A stretch of 64,000 nucleotides of DNA, taken from positions 6,138,001-6,202,000 of the forward strand of contig NZ_LR594662.1 of assembly GCF_901827175.1 (NCBI RefSeq). Direction: 5' to 3'. Within the stretch, counting starts at the first letter, position 1. The number at the start of each line of letters is the position of its first letter. A program made the translations under genes and the position numbers. This document shows positions 56,026 to 64,000 of the stretch, piece by piece. The notes below the pieces were generated by a model that was not told the origin of the DNA, ran no database searches, and worked only from the letters and a program-made list of their open reading frames with translations. Source of the DNA: Variovorax sp. RA8 (GTDB lineage: Bacteria > Pseudomonadota > Gammaproteobacteria > Burkholderiales > Burkholderiaceae_C).

Positions 56026-58098
56026 GTGTCCTCCACCACGCTGCCCATCGCAAGAACGGTCCGGGGTGCCTTCTCCGGCCTTCGTTCGCTGCGCTCGCTC
56101 CATTCGCTGTGGCAGCGCTGGTTCCTGTGGGTGATCCTCGCTGTGCTGGTCATCGCGCTGCTGGCCACCGTGGTGTGGCTTGCCGGCCGGCACGAGGTCG
56201 AGCAGGTGCAGACAGCCCTCGACCGCGACACCGCCGATGCCGTCTCCGACCTGCGCAGCGGCCTGCAGCGCAATGCCCAGAGCCTGCGCGCCTCGCAGGT
56301 CAACGGCAGGGACCGCGAGCACTGGCCCATGGAGGCCGCGGCGCTGCTGCGCGAGCATCGCGAATGGCTGCGCCTCGAATGGCGCGACGCGGCGCTGCGC
56401 CCGCTGGCGGCCGTCGACACGCCCTATCGCCGGCGCGTGTTCGACGACGCGAACCGTGGCCGCGAGCAGGCCGACGTCGCGCTGGCCTGCGCGGCCGCTC
56501 GCAAGGCGGGAGCGCCGGCCTACTCGCCGAGCCACTACGTGCCCTTCGTGCCCAGCGGCGGCCTCGAGGTGATGGAGCTGTGCCTGCCGGTCGATGGCGG
56601 CGGCTACCTGGTGGCCACCTATTCGCTGCGCGACACACTGATCGAACTGGTCGCACCCACGCTCACGCGCGGCCAGGAGGTCGCCTTCACCGAGCCGGAC
56701 GGAACGCGCCTCGTGGCCGTGGGCGCGGCGCGCCGCGTCGGCACGCGCGTCTTCACCGCGCAGCAACTCGTCGACTTGCCAGGCAACGCGCTGATGCTGC
56801 GCGTGGACGGCTGGCGCGCCGCGCCCGACCTCTTTCCCAACCTGCTGACCGGCCTGGTCACGGCGATCTCGATCGCGCTGGTCTCGGTGCTGGTGCTCCT
56901 GGCGCGCGACACGCGCCGGCGGCTGCGCGCCGAGCACGACCTGGCCGATGCGCTGGCCTTCCGCAAGGCCATGGAGGATTCGGTCATCACCGGCCTGCGT
57001 GCGCGCGACCTGCAGGGCCGCATCACCTACGTGAACCCCGCGTTCTGCGAAATGGTGGGCTTCAGCGCCGAGGAACTCATGCACCACGCCAGCGACATGC
57101 CCTACTGGCCGACCGAGCTGGCGCAGGAATACCGCCAGCGCCAGGCGCTTCGCATGGCCGGCGGCGTGCCGCCGCGCGAGGGCTTCGAGTCGGTCTTCAT
57201 GCACAAGGACGGCAGGCGCTTCCCGGTGCTGATCTTCGAGGCGCCGCTGATCAACGCGCAGGGCGCCCAGACCGGCTGGATGAGCGCCTTCATCGACGTC
57301 AGCGAGCAGCGGCGCATCGAGGAACTCTCGCGCGCCAGCCAGGAGCGGCTGCAGGCCAGCGCGCGGCTCGCGACCGTGGGCGAGATGGCCTCGCTGCTGA
57401 GCCACGAGCTCACCCAGCCGCTCGCCGCCATCGCCAGCTATGCCAGCGGCTCGCTCAATCTTCTGCGCAGCGCCGGCGCGTCCCCCGGCGGCGATCACGG
57501 CGAGGTCGCGATGGCCGTGCGCCGCATCGCCGAACAGGCCGACCGTGCCGGCCAGGTGATCCGCAGCGTTCACGACTTCGTGCGCCGGCGCGACCGCCTG
57601 CGCGAGGCCGTCGCGCCGCAGGCCCTGATCGATGCCGTGATGCCGCTGGTGCGCCTGCAGGCGCGCAAGCTCGGCGTGCGGGTCGACGTGCACTACGAGG
57701 AGCGCCTGCCGCGCGTGCTGTGCGACCGCACGCTGGTCGAGCAGGTCCTGCTGAACCTGGCGCGCAACGCGATGCAGGCAATGGACCTGCCCGAGCTCAG
57801 CGAGCGCGTGCTGCACCTGCGCGTCGCGCGCGCCCGTGCCGTCGGCGAAAGCGGCGACACCCCCGACAAGGCCGACGTGCGCCGCTGGGTCGAGTTCTCG
57901 GTGGCCGACCGCGGCGTCGGCATCAGCGAGGAGGTCGCGGCGCGGCTCTTCACGCCCTTCTTCACCACGCGACCCGATGGCATGGGCCTGGGCCTGAGCC
58001 TGTGCCGCACGGTGGTCGAGCAGCACGGCGGCGCACTGGCCTTCGAGCCGCAGCGGCCCCGCGGCACCGTGTTCCGGTTCACGCTGCCGGCGGCCTGA
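56026..58098 (+). CDS. PAS sensor histidine kinase, DctS-like
   Basis: The roughly 690 residues have a TM (about 30-50), a periplasmic sensor region (about 52-275), a second TM (about 280-300) and a PAS domain (about 320-440, GRITYVNPAFCEMVGFS). HisKA follows with H460 in SLLSHELTQPLAAIASY, then an HATPase domain (NLARNAMQAM, ADRGVGIS, GMGLGLSL). The layout resembles DctS/FixL-type kinases for C4-dicarboxylates, but the ligand is not proven. The start is uncertain. GTG 56026, 5 bases after the nitrilase stop, is assumed. Confidence 0.88.
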   Translation: MSSTTLPIARTVRGAFSGLRSLRSLHSLWQRWFLWVILAVLVIALLATVVWLAGRHEVEQVQTALDRDTADAVSDLRSGLQRNAQSLRASQVNGRDREHWPMEAAALLREHREWLRLEWRDAALRPLAAVDTPYRRRVFDDANRGREQADVALACAAARKAGAPAYSPSHYVPFVPSGGLEVMELCLPVDGGGYLVATYSLRDTLIELVAPTLTRGQEVAFTEPDGTRLVAVGAARRVGTRVFTAQQLVDLPGNALMLRVDGWRAAPDLFPNLLTGLVTAISIALVSVLVLLARDTRRRLRAEHDLADALAFRKAMEDSVITGLRARDLQGRITYVNPAFCEMVGFSAEELMHHASDMPYWPTELAQEYRQRQALRMAGGVPPREGFESVFMHKDGRRFPVLIFEAPLINAQGAQTGWMSAFIDVSEQRRIEELSRASQERLQASARLATVGEMASLLSHELTQPLAAIASYASGSLNLLRSAGASPGGDHGEVAMAVRRIAEQADRAGQVIRSVHDFVRRRDRLREAVAPQALIDAVMPLVRLQARKLGVRVDVHYEERLPRVLCDRTLVEQVLLNLARNAMQAMDLPELSERVLHLRVARARAVGESGDTPDKADVRRWVEFSVADRGVGISEEVAARLFTPFFTTRPDGMGLGLSLCRTVVEQHGGALAFEPQRPRGTVFRFTLPAA

Positions 58099-58126
58099 CA
58101 CTCTCCCGTATTCCCCTTCTTCCTTG

Positions 58127-58753
58127 ATGCAACCCTTGATCGATGCCCTGATCTTCATCGTTGACGACGACGCCAGCGTGCGCGAGGCGCTGGCCTGGCT
58201 GCTGCGCTCGCGGCGCCTGGTGAGCGAGCAGTATGCGAGCGCCGAGGACTTCGAGCTGCGCCTGGCCGAGGGTCCACTGGCCGATCAGCCGCACTGCCTG
58301 CTGCTGGACGTGCGCATGCCCGGCATGAGCGGGCTCGCGCTGTTCGACCGTCTGGCGGAGCGCGGCCTGCTGGAGGTGATGCCCGTGATCTTCCTGACCG
58401 GCCATGCCGACGTGCCCACCGCGGTCGACGCGGTGAAGCGCGGCGCCTTCGATTTCTGCGAGAAGCCCTTCTCCGACAACGCGCTGGTCGACCGCATCGA
58501 GCATGCGCTCGGCGCCTCGCTGCGCGCGGTGGAAGCGCAGCGCGCGCGCCGACTGCTGCTGCGCCGCGTCGAGGAGCTGACCGAGCGCGAGCGCGACGTG
58601 ATGCGGCGCGTGGTCGAGGGCCTGCCCAACAAGCTGATTGCGGACCAGCTCTCGATCAGCGTGCGGACGGTGGAGGTGCACCGGGCGCGGGTGTTCGAGA
58701 AGATGGAAGTGAGGTCGGCGGTGGAGTTGGCGAATCTGCTGAGGGGCATCTGA
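58127..58753 (+). CDS. FixJ/DctR-like response regulator
   Basis: The 208 residues have a receiver domain (1-125) with FIVDDDASVRE, phospho-acceptor D61 in LLLDVRMPGMSG and the switch Lys in FCEKPFSD. A LuxR-type helix-turn-helix (about 145-205, LTERERDVMRRVVEGLPNK) follows. It is the partner of the upstream kinase, 28 bases away. The ATG at 58127 is preferred over the TTG at 58124. It probably activates transport or catabolic genes located elsewhere. Confidence 0.93.
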   Translation: MQPLIDALIFIVDDDASVREALAWLLRSRRLVSEQYASAEDFELRLAEGPLADQPHCLLLDVRMPGMSGLALFDRLAERGLLEVMPVIFLTGHADVPTAVDAVKRGAFDFCEKPFSDNALVDRIEHALGASLRAVEAQRARRLLLRRVEELTERERDVMRRVVEGLPNKLIADQLSISVRTVEVHRARVFEKMEVRSAVELANLLRGI

Positions 58754-58789
58754 TGCCGCACGAGCAATGCGGTGTGCCGTCCTGTCTCG

Positions 58790-60013
58790 TCACTTCGGTA
58801 CGCCGTCCATTTGTAAAGTCTTGTGCCGCTCAGCCCAAGCCGTCGGATGGAGCGACGACAGCGCCAAGGCGTCCCGGTCGGAAAATTCAGCTGTGTCGAT
58901 GATGCGATTGACGATGTCGTCATAAAACCGGCCCCCAAGGAGCACGCTCAAGCCATGCCACATACCGTTGGCCACGGCCATCTTGAAAATGTTCCTGTTG
59001 CGGGCGAGGTGATCGCGCAATTCATCGCGCCAGGCACCGACGGCGAACTTGCTGACATCAAGCTGAAGCAAGGTCGTGTTTTGTCGCAACGCTTCTACCA
59101 GCGGCTTCAGGAAGAAATCGTCTCGGCGTCCATTGCTGACAAAGCTGACCGAGACAAGTGTCGCCTGCTTCGTCAGCAGAGATCCCAAGGCGTTGGCAGT
59201 ATCGTCCCCCATCATGGTGGCCCCATGCTGAAGTGTTCCGACCTGAAGCTCGAGACCGTGATGGTCTCTGCCGGAGTGACCGACGACGTTGACCGAAGTT
59301 TGCAAGCTTAGCAAGCTGAACCTCATGGACTTCGGCAAGGTCACCATCGCCCAGCATGAGAAGCTCTGTCAAGCCATCATGGGCCAAGTCGAACTCAAGT
59401 CTCTGCAGCTGGCGTGCTACGTGCAGAAGAATTTCATGGCCTGCTATATGCCATTCTTCGGAAAACAGAATTGCGCTCTCCACTCCGACGGGTCCCAGGT
59501 GCAAGGTGCGTAGTGCAGGCATCTGGCCCAGCGCCTCGAAGAAGAATCTGCCCTTGGAATAGTCGAGATTGAAGCCCGAAATCGCCAGCGCCTCCACGAA
59601 AAGAGGAGCTTCCTTGGTGGCCTTGACCAAGGTCTCCCATCCGTCCGTACTAACGGGCCCTTCTATGCGCAGGATTTTGTAGTCGAAGCCCATGTAGAGC
59701 GGAAGGATTTCGCGCAGGGCGGCGATCTCTCTGTGCTCCGTGCATCCGTGAACCAGCCCGCGCAGGTCCGACTCGTCGAATTCATTGAGATCCTTTCGTA
59801 AAGAAGACGGGTAATCGCGTCGTTGAACGCGTCGGATCTCTCATGGCGAATGGTCGTGAGGCTGTGGCCGAATCGTTGTTTCGGATCGTCATGCTCTATA
59901 CGAAGGACATTGTTAGCAATGGGTCGGTTTCCTGCTTGGAACCCTTTTGTAGTGCGGGTGTTGGAGAAGAATTCCATGGTGTTCGTTGCAGAAGGGATTG
60001 GGAGCGCATTCAC
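58790..60013 (-). pseudogene. Leucine-rich-repeat-like protein, disrupted by at least two frameshifts
   Basis: Three overlapping minus-strand frames read as one protein of about 390 residues. The N-part is 60013-59845 (MEFFSNTRTTKGFQAGNRP from ATG 59977). The middle is 59845 to about 59300, with the LRR-like MPALRTLHLGPVGVE. The C-part runs to 58790, with NTTLLQLDVSKF. The first shift lies at a GAGAGA run (59836-59845) and removing two bases restores a continuous reading. The second lies near a duplicated GCAAGCT (59302-59317). GC is lower than in neighbours. It is decayed, or the sequence has errors. Function is unknown. Confidence 0.65.
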
Positions 60014-60217
60014 AGGTCAATGCGAGAACCCCCATGAGTGGCATCGGCGCCTGGTTCGTTCCCACTCACTGTCGACTCGGACCGTGCATGGAACCGAACC
60101 GGCGTGACGGTCACACAGGCTGGTGCGCTGGGTGTCTCCTGCGTGGAAGCGAAGACTCGCGTGGCGCGCAGCGCGCAAACAGCCATTCATCGATACACAG
60201 TCAAGGAAGAACGACCA

Positions 60218-61555
60218 ATGACCACCCCCAGGACCACCCCCAATCGCACGCCCCCGGGGTCGCCGCGGATCACGCTTCAAGTGCCGGCCAACACGCCATT
60301 GCGCCGCGTTTCGAAAGTGCTGGCCACGTCGATGGGCTACCCTGCCGGCCCCACGTTGGTTTTGCTCACGATAGGAGGACCCAGCCACATGTCGAACACC
60401 CTGATCCGGGATTGGCAGGACGGCGCCATTGTCGCGGAGTGCAATTTCTGCGCGATCGAGGTGGGCGAAGCTGCCGGGTCCGATATCGAACTGCCTGAAC
60501 TGCTGCATGCACATGTGCCGCAAGACGCGCACCTGTACCTCGTGCAGCGCGATGCGAAGGTTTCCATCGAAGAGGTTGAACAGGTGCGGGAGGTCCTCGA
60601 CAGGCTGGAGATCCCTCTCGCTTCAGATGAGCCCCTGAACGCCGATGACGTTCGCACCTGGGTTTTTCCTGTGCTGGACGAGGTCGCGCCTCCCGAGCAC
60701 GTCAGGGCGCCCGACTACGAGGTCGCCGCAGTGAGGCAAAAGCTTGAGCAAAACCGGGTGAAGTCCTTCGAGCTGAACAGGGAGATCGAGCAGCTGCAGG
60801 CGTTCATCGTGGCCATGCGAGAGACCGGCGCCAGCCCGGGAGAAGAGAACGAGGCGCCGACGGTCATCATGAGCGCGTTCAACGAGCTCCAGTTCTCGAA
60901 GCATTGGCAGTCAGTAGCGGGCACCCCGGGCGCAAAGGCCGTGTATCAGTTGATGGGGCAAATCTACTACCTGAATGAAGAAACGCAGAGCCATGTCGAA
61001 GGCCTTCTGCACACCCTTTTTCTCGGCATGCGCGACGATCCGGACACACTCCGCTCGGTGCTCAGAGCTGCAGAGAAGGTGACCACCGGCATGACCAGCA
61101 TGTTCGCGCTTTCCAAGATGTGCATCGCCTATATGGAACACCGCGTCGCCTCGGGTGCGCTTGACGACAAACCTCTGGTCGCGCTTGACTTTGCCCGTTG
61201 CGTGCAACGGTACAAACTGCTGGAGGACGCTTACGCAAACCAGCTGAAGGCGATGCGAGATTCACAGCAGCACAACTCCCTGCTCGAAGTTGATCTTTCC
61301 ATGGCTTTCGAAGATGCCTTGATCGCTGTGTTGCGTGATGGCGGCAAGCGGGGGCTGCCTCCCCGGCAGCAGGGCATGACGCCGGGAGAAGCCATGGCTG
61401 CCGATACCGTTCAGGTCGCGTGGCAAGAGATGTTGAAACTCGGAAACGAAGGCTTCCAGAACTACCTGGACCAATGGATCCCCTGGCAGGGGTTGGTCGA
61501 TCGCCGCCGGATGAAACTAGCCGGAGCGCGCGAGTCGCAGCAGGCGATGAACTAA
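60218..61555 (+). CDS. Unrecognised 445-residue cytosolic-type protein
   Basis: I do not recognise this family. The ATG at 60218 has an AAGGA site 10 bases upstream. There is no signal peptide or membrane helix. Residues about 15-110 form a beta-rich segment (RITLQVPANTPLRRVSKVL, LTIGGPSHMSN, LYLVQRD). A helical, charged part with a likely coiled coil (about 165-200, LEQNRVKSFELNREIEQLQ) follows, and the rest to the end is helical. Codon use and GC differ from the flanking chromosomal genes. It stands alone beside the broken LRR-like gene in an accessory pocket. A secreted effector, toxin or defence role is possible but not shown. Confidence 0.75.
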   Translation: MTTPRTTPNRTPPGSPRITLQVPANTPLRRVSKVLATSMGYPAGPTLVLLTIGGPSHMSNTLIRDWQDGAIVAECNFCAIEVGEAAGSDIELPELLHAHVPQDAHLYLVQRDAKVSIEEVEQVREVLDRLEIPLASDEPLNADDVRTWVFPVLDEVAPPEHVRAPDYEVAAVRQKLEQNRVKSFELNREIEQLQAFIVAMRETGASPGEENEAPTVIMSAFNELQFSKHWQSVAGTPGAKAVYQLMGQIYYLNEETQSHVEGLLHTLFLGMRDDPDTLRSVLRAAEKVTTGMTSMFALSKMCIAYMEHRVASGALDDKPLVALDFARCVQRYKLLEDAYANQLKAMRDSQQHNSLLEVDLSMAFEDALIAVLRDGGKRGLPPRQQGMTPGEAMAADTVQVAWQEMLKLGNEGFQNYLDQWIPWQGLVDRRRMKLAGARESQQAMN

Positions 61556-61583
61556 GAGCAGGGTCCGCGCAAGCGGTCTGCTC
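61556..61583 (+). terminator. Hairpin after the unrecognised gene
   Basis: GAGCAG (61556-61561) pairs with CTGCTC (61578-61583), and inside it CCGC with GCGG closes a GCAA tetraloop. It begins at the first base after the stop codon. No T-tract follows, so termination is only suggested. Confidence 0.45.
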
Positions 61584-61629
61584 GGCCCGAGGATGCCGAG
61601 CCGAGCGCCCTCGCGCCGATCCTTCGAGC

Positions 61630-62283
61630 TCAGCCCTGCGGCCGCTCGCCCACGTAGATCTCCACCCGCCGGTTCTGCGCCCGCCCCGCATCGCTGCCGT
61701 TGTCCGCGATCGGCTCGCGCGAGCCGCGGCCCTCGATGCGGAAGGCCTGTTGCGGCACGCCGCGCGCGATCAGATAGTCACGCGTGCTCGCCGCGCGCTC
61801 CACCGACAGCGGGTTGTTGATGGCGTCGGTGCCGGTACTGTCGGTGTGGCCGATGATGCGCACCTCGGCATTCGGGTTGTTGCGCAGGCCGTTGGCGAAC
61901 TGGTTGAGGATGGGCACGAAGTTGGGCTTGATCGTGGAGCGGCCGGTGTCGAAGGAGACGTCGCTCGGGATCGCGAGCTTGAGCTCGTTGTTGGGCGTTT
62001 GCGTGACCGCGATGCCGGTGCCCTGCGTGGCGGCCTGCATCTCGCGCTTCTGCGCTTCCATGCGCTGCGACCAGAGATAGCCGCCGAGCGCGCCGGCGGC
62101 TGCGCCCACGGCGGCGCCGGTACCGATGGCGCGGCTGTCGCCGCCGGTCGCGGAGCCGATCACAGCGCCGCCCAGCGCGCCCACGCCGGCACCGATGCCG
62201 GTTCTGCGTTGCGTGTCGCTCATGCCGGCGCAACCCGACAGGACGATGGCTGCGGCGGTGGTGGCGAGGACGAATTTCTTCAT
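61630..62283 (-). CDS. OmpA-family lipoprotein (YiaD-like)
   Basis: The 217 residues have a lipoprotein signal (AAAIVLSGCAG, Cys18) and a Gly/Ala-rich glycine-zipper segment (about 28-70). A C-terminal OmpA peptidoglycan-binding domain (about 105-215) has GHTDSTGTDAINN, LSVERAASTRDYL and AQNRRVEI. It is anchored in the outer membrane and binds the cell wall non-covalently. It lies 34 bases downstream of a small membrane protein gene on the same strand. Confidence 0.93.
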   Translation of the reverse strand: MKKFVLATTAAAIVLSGCAGMSDTQRRTGIGAGVGALGGAVIGSATGGDSRAIGTGAAVGAAAGALGGYLWSQRMEAQKREMQAATQGTGIAVTQTPNNELKLAIPSDVSFDTGRSTIKPNFVPILNQFANGLRNNPNAEVRIIGHTDSTGTDAINNPLSVERAASTRDYLIARGVPQQAFRIEGRGSREPIADNGSDAGRAQNRRVEIYVGERPQG

Positions 62284-62317
62284 GTGTAGCTCCTTGTAAA
62301 TCTTCAGCGAACTGGGA

Positions 62318-62479
62318 TTATCTGGAGCTCCCCGGCGGCGGCTCGTCGGACGGGGGCGCTTTTTCAGCCTCGTCGGCCTCATGCAGTTCACCGCCTTTGC
62401 GGCCCGAGAACATCGTCCACCACACGATCAAGACCAGCAGGATTCCGGCGCCGAGCGCTTCGAGCAAAATCAAACCCAT
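62318..62479 (-). CDS. Small single-span membrane protein
   Basis: The 53 residues have one hydrophobic helix (about 2-24, MGLILLEALGAGILLVLIVW) and an acidic, Pro-rich tail (HEADEAEKAPPSDEPPPG). I recognise no named family. The start ATG (62479-62477) lies head-to-head on the same four bases CATG as the mltA start on the other strand. It is upstream of the OmpA-lipoprotein gene and probably transcribed with it. Confidence 0.7.
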   Translation of the reverse strand: MGLILLEALGAGILLVLIVWWTMFSGRKGGELHEADEAEKAPPSDEPPPGSSR

Positions 62480-63620
62480 GAAAAGAGGACTCCAGTGGCT
62501 GGTCGGGCTCGCAATCGTAGCAATGCTGGCCGGCTGTTCCGTCGGCAACCTGCAACCCGAGGCGCCCGTCGCGACAGCACCCTCGAGCGCGCCGCCCGCG
62601 CGCGAACTTGGCCCGCTGACCGGCTCGCTCAACCATCCGAAGAGCCGCTGGGTGCCGGTGCCCTGGTCCGAACTGCCCGGCTTCGAGGACGATGCGCTGC
62701 ACGAAGGCTGGAGCGCGATGATCGCCAACTGCGCCCGCCCGAACGCCGCCTTCGCGCCGCTGTGCCGCGAGGTGCGCCAGCTGGCGCTGGCCGAGACCGA
62801 GGAGCAGCGCCAGTGGCTGCGCGAACGCCTGCAGCCCTACCGTGTGGAATCGCCGACGGGGCCGGTCGAGGGCAAGCTCACGAGCTACTACGAGCCGGTG
62901 TTCGAGGCTTCGCGCCGTCCCACGGCGCAACACACCGTGCCCCTCTACCAGGCCCCAACCGGCCTGGTGGCGCGCCGCCCGTGGTTCACGCGCCAGGAGA
63001 TCGACACGCTGCCGCAGGCCCAGGCCGCGCTGCGCGGACGCGAGATCGCGTGGCTGGCCGACCCGATCGACGTGCTGATGCTGCACATCCAGGGCTCGGG
63101 CCGGCTGCGCATCACCGAGGCCGACGGCTCGCAGCGCACCGTGCGCGTGGCCTTCTCTGCGACCAACGAGCAGCCCTACCGCAGCGTGCAGCAATGGCTG
63201 CAGAGCCAGGGCGCGACCAAGGTCAGCCTGTGGCCCGACGACACCAAGCAATGGGTGGCGCAGAACCCGCAGCGCCTGTCGCAGCTGTTGTGGAGCAATC
63301 CGCGTTATGTCTTCTTCCGCGAGGAGCCGCTGGCCGACATCGACGCCGCCACCGGCCCGGTCGGTGCGCAGGGCGTGCCGCTCACCGCGGGCCGTTCGAT
63401 CGCGGTCGACCGCGACAGCATTCCCTACGGCACGCCGGTGTGGCTGGCCTCGCCGGGCCCGGCCGTGCCGCTGGCCCGCCTGGTGGTGGCGCAGGACACG
63501 GGCAGCGCCATCGTGGGCGCAGTGCGCGCTGACTTCTTCGCCGGCACCGGCGCTGAAGCAGGGCGCCTGGCAGCACGCGTGAATCAGCCACTTCGCCTGT
63601 GGGTGTTGTGGCCGAAATGA
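62478..63620 (+). CDS. mltA: Membrane-bound lytic murein transglycosylase A
   Basis: MltA cleaves peptidoglycan glycan strands from the outer-membrane inner face. The 380 residues have a lipoprotein signal (IVAMLAGCSVG, Cys near residue 20), an MltA domain (LTSYYEPVFEASRRP, MLHIQGSGRL) and a C-terminal 3D barrel (DRDSIPYGTPVWL, VAQDTGSAIVGAVRADFF) with its three catalytic-region Asp residues. The ATG at 62478 overlaps the divergent start on the opposite strand. Confidence 0.95.
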   Translation: MKRGLQWLVGLAIVAMLAGCSVGNLQPEAPVATAPSSAPPARELGPLTGSLNHPKSRWVPVPWSELPGFEDDALHEGWSAMIANCARPNAAFAPLCREVRQLALAETEEQRQWLRERLQPYRVESPTGPVEGKLTSYYEPVFEASRRPTAQHTVPLYQAPTGLVARRPWFTRQEIDTLPQAQAALRGREIAWLADPIDVLMLHIQGSGRLRITEADGSQRTVRVAFSATNEQPYRSVQQWLQSQGATKVSLWPDDTKQWVAQNPQRLSQLLWSNPRYVFFREEPLADIDAATGPVGAQGVPLTAGRSIAVDRDSIPYGTPVWLASPGPAVPLARLVVAQDTGSAIVGAVRADFFAGTGAEAGRLAARVNQPLRLWVLWPK

Positions 63621-63664
63621 CATGACGAAGGGGCATGATCCGTGCTTGGGCAACAGGGAGCACA

Positions 63665-64000
63665 ATGAACCTTCACACCTTCTCGATCATCTTCGCAGGC
63701 GTGCTGCTGAATTCGGCCGCGCAGCTGATGCTCAAGGCCGGCGCCCGCACGCTGGGCACCGTCGCGATGGGCAGCAGCGCCTCGCTGACGGCCGCTGCAT
63801 GGAGCGCGGCCACGCAGCCGTGGATCGTGGTGGGGCTGGTCTGCTACTTCATCAGCGCCGGGCTGTGGATCCTCGCGTTGACACGGGTGGACGTGACCGT
63901 CGCCTATCCCATGCTGTCCATGGGCTACGTCATCGCTGCCCTGCTGGCATGGCAGCTCTTCGGCGAATCGCTGAACGCCACGCGCGTGCTCGGCATCGCC
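63665..64000 (+). CDS. EamA/SMR-like membrane transporter, truncated by window end
   Basis: The visible 112 residues show four hydrophobic helices: MNLHTFSIIFAGVLLNSAAQ, WIVVGLVCYFISAGLWIL, VTVAYPMLSMGYVIAALLAW and the start of another. This is the pattern of the small EamA/ArnE-like carriers, with Gln in the first helix and the AYPM motif. Possible cargo is an undecaprenyl-linked amino sugar or a small cation. The C-terminus lies beyond base 64000. Confidence 0.85.
   Translation, partial: MNLHTFSIIFAGVLLNSAAQLMLKAGARTLGTVAMGSSASLTAAAWSAATQPWIVVGLVCYFISAGLWILALTRVDVTVAYPMLSMGYVIAALLAWQLFGESLNATRVLGIA

Noticed and set aside
58823..59513. Plus-strand ORFs opposite the LRR-like gene
   Set aside because: The minus strand shows LRR-like repeats that join across frames. 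The plus-strand translations have no recognisable pattern or ribosome site.

Overview
The window is GC-rich, densely coded bacterial chromosome. It most resembles a betaproteobacterium of the order Burkholderiales, probably Comamonadaceae close to Variovorax. This rests on the recA-recX and sucCD-terC neighbourhood, a short type-2 argC, the family make-up (YaeQ, DUF3717/DUF1289, DUF2007, YhdP, YjgN) and two copies of a Variovorax-like intergenic repeat. No similarity search was run, so the genus is an inference. I saw no tRNA, rRNA, CRISPR array, insertion sequence or prophage.

Layout. 1-5306: the end of recA, recX, argC on the minus strand, sucCD with a clear terminator, and a first TerC-family membrane protein. 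5341-10008: a signalling block with a PP2C phosphatase, an FHA protein, a CHASE2-adenylate cyclase and a class II cyclic-nucleotide phosphodiesterase. 10137-24614: pilA behind a sigma-54-type promoter, then two O-antigen-ligase/PglL-type membrane proteins and a compact glycan operon (C6 dehydratase, flippase, three methyltransferases, three glycosyltransferases, sugar aminotransferase, PglC-like phosphoglycosyltransferase). Parts of this operon have visibly lower GC than the flanks. 24770-32254 (minus): the minor-pilin operon pilE-fimT-pilV-pilW-pilX-pilY1, whose PilY1 carries an inserted PA14 domain. 32398-34110: a third ligase of the pilin-glycosylating type.

34133-44084: moaC, a BepA-like protease, and a minus-strand operon (TerC, unknown protein, YvlD-like protein) preceded by a well-matched yybP-ykoY manganese riboswitch with its own promoter. 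Small zinc-ribbon and DUF proteins, yaeQ, purB, an M48 protease next to a YjgN protein, and a glutathione S-transferase follow. 44085-44544 is non-coding, with a terminator, a tandem repeat and a purine tract. 44545-58753: glutathione peroxidase, a diiron ferritin-like protein, an ECF41-type sigma factor, rlpA, glnE, yhdP, a nitrilase-family amidase and a DctS/DctR-like two-component pair. 58754-61555: a lower-GC accessory pocket with a leucine-rich-repeat-like gene broken by frameshifts and an unrecognised 445-residue protein. 61630-64000: an OmpA-family lipoprotein, a small membrane protein, mltA and a truncated EamA/SMR-like transporter.

How it fits together. The centre is a type IV pilus locus: major pilin, minor pilins and tip adhesin with a probable pilin- or surface-glycan system between them, next to cAMP-making and cAMP-degrading enzymes that could feed surface sensing. 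The most checkable new points are the manganese-riboswitch operon with its unknown middle gene, the PA14 insertion in PilY1, the three-ligase glycosylation arrangement, and the orphan protein beside the decayed LRR gene.
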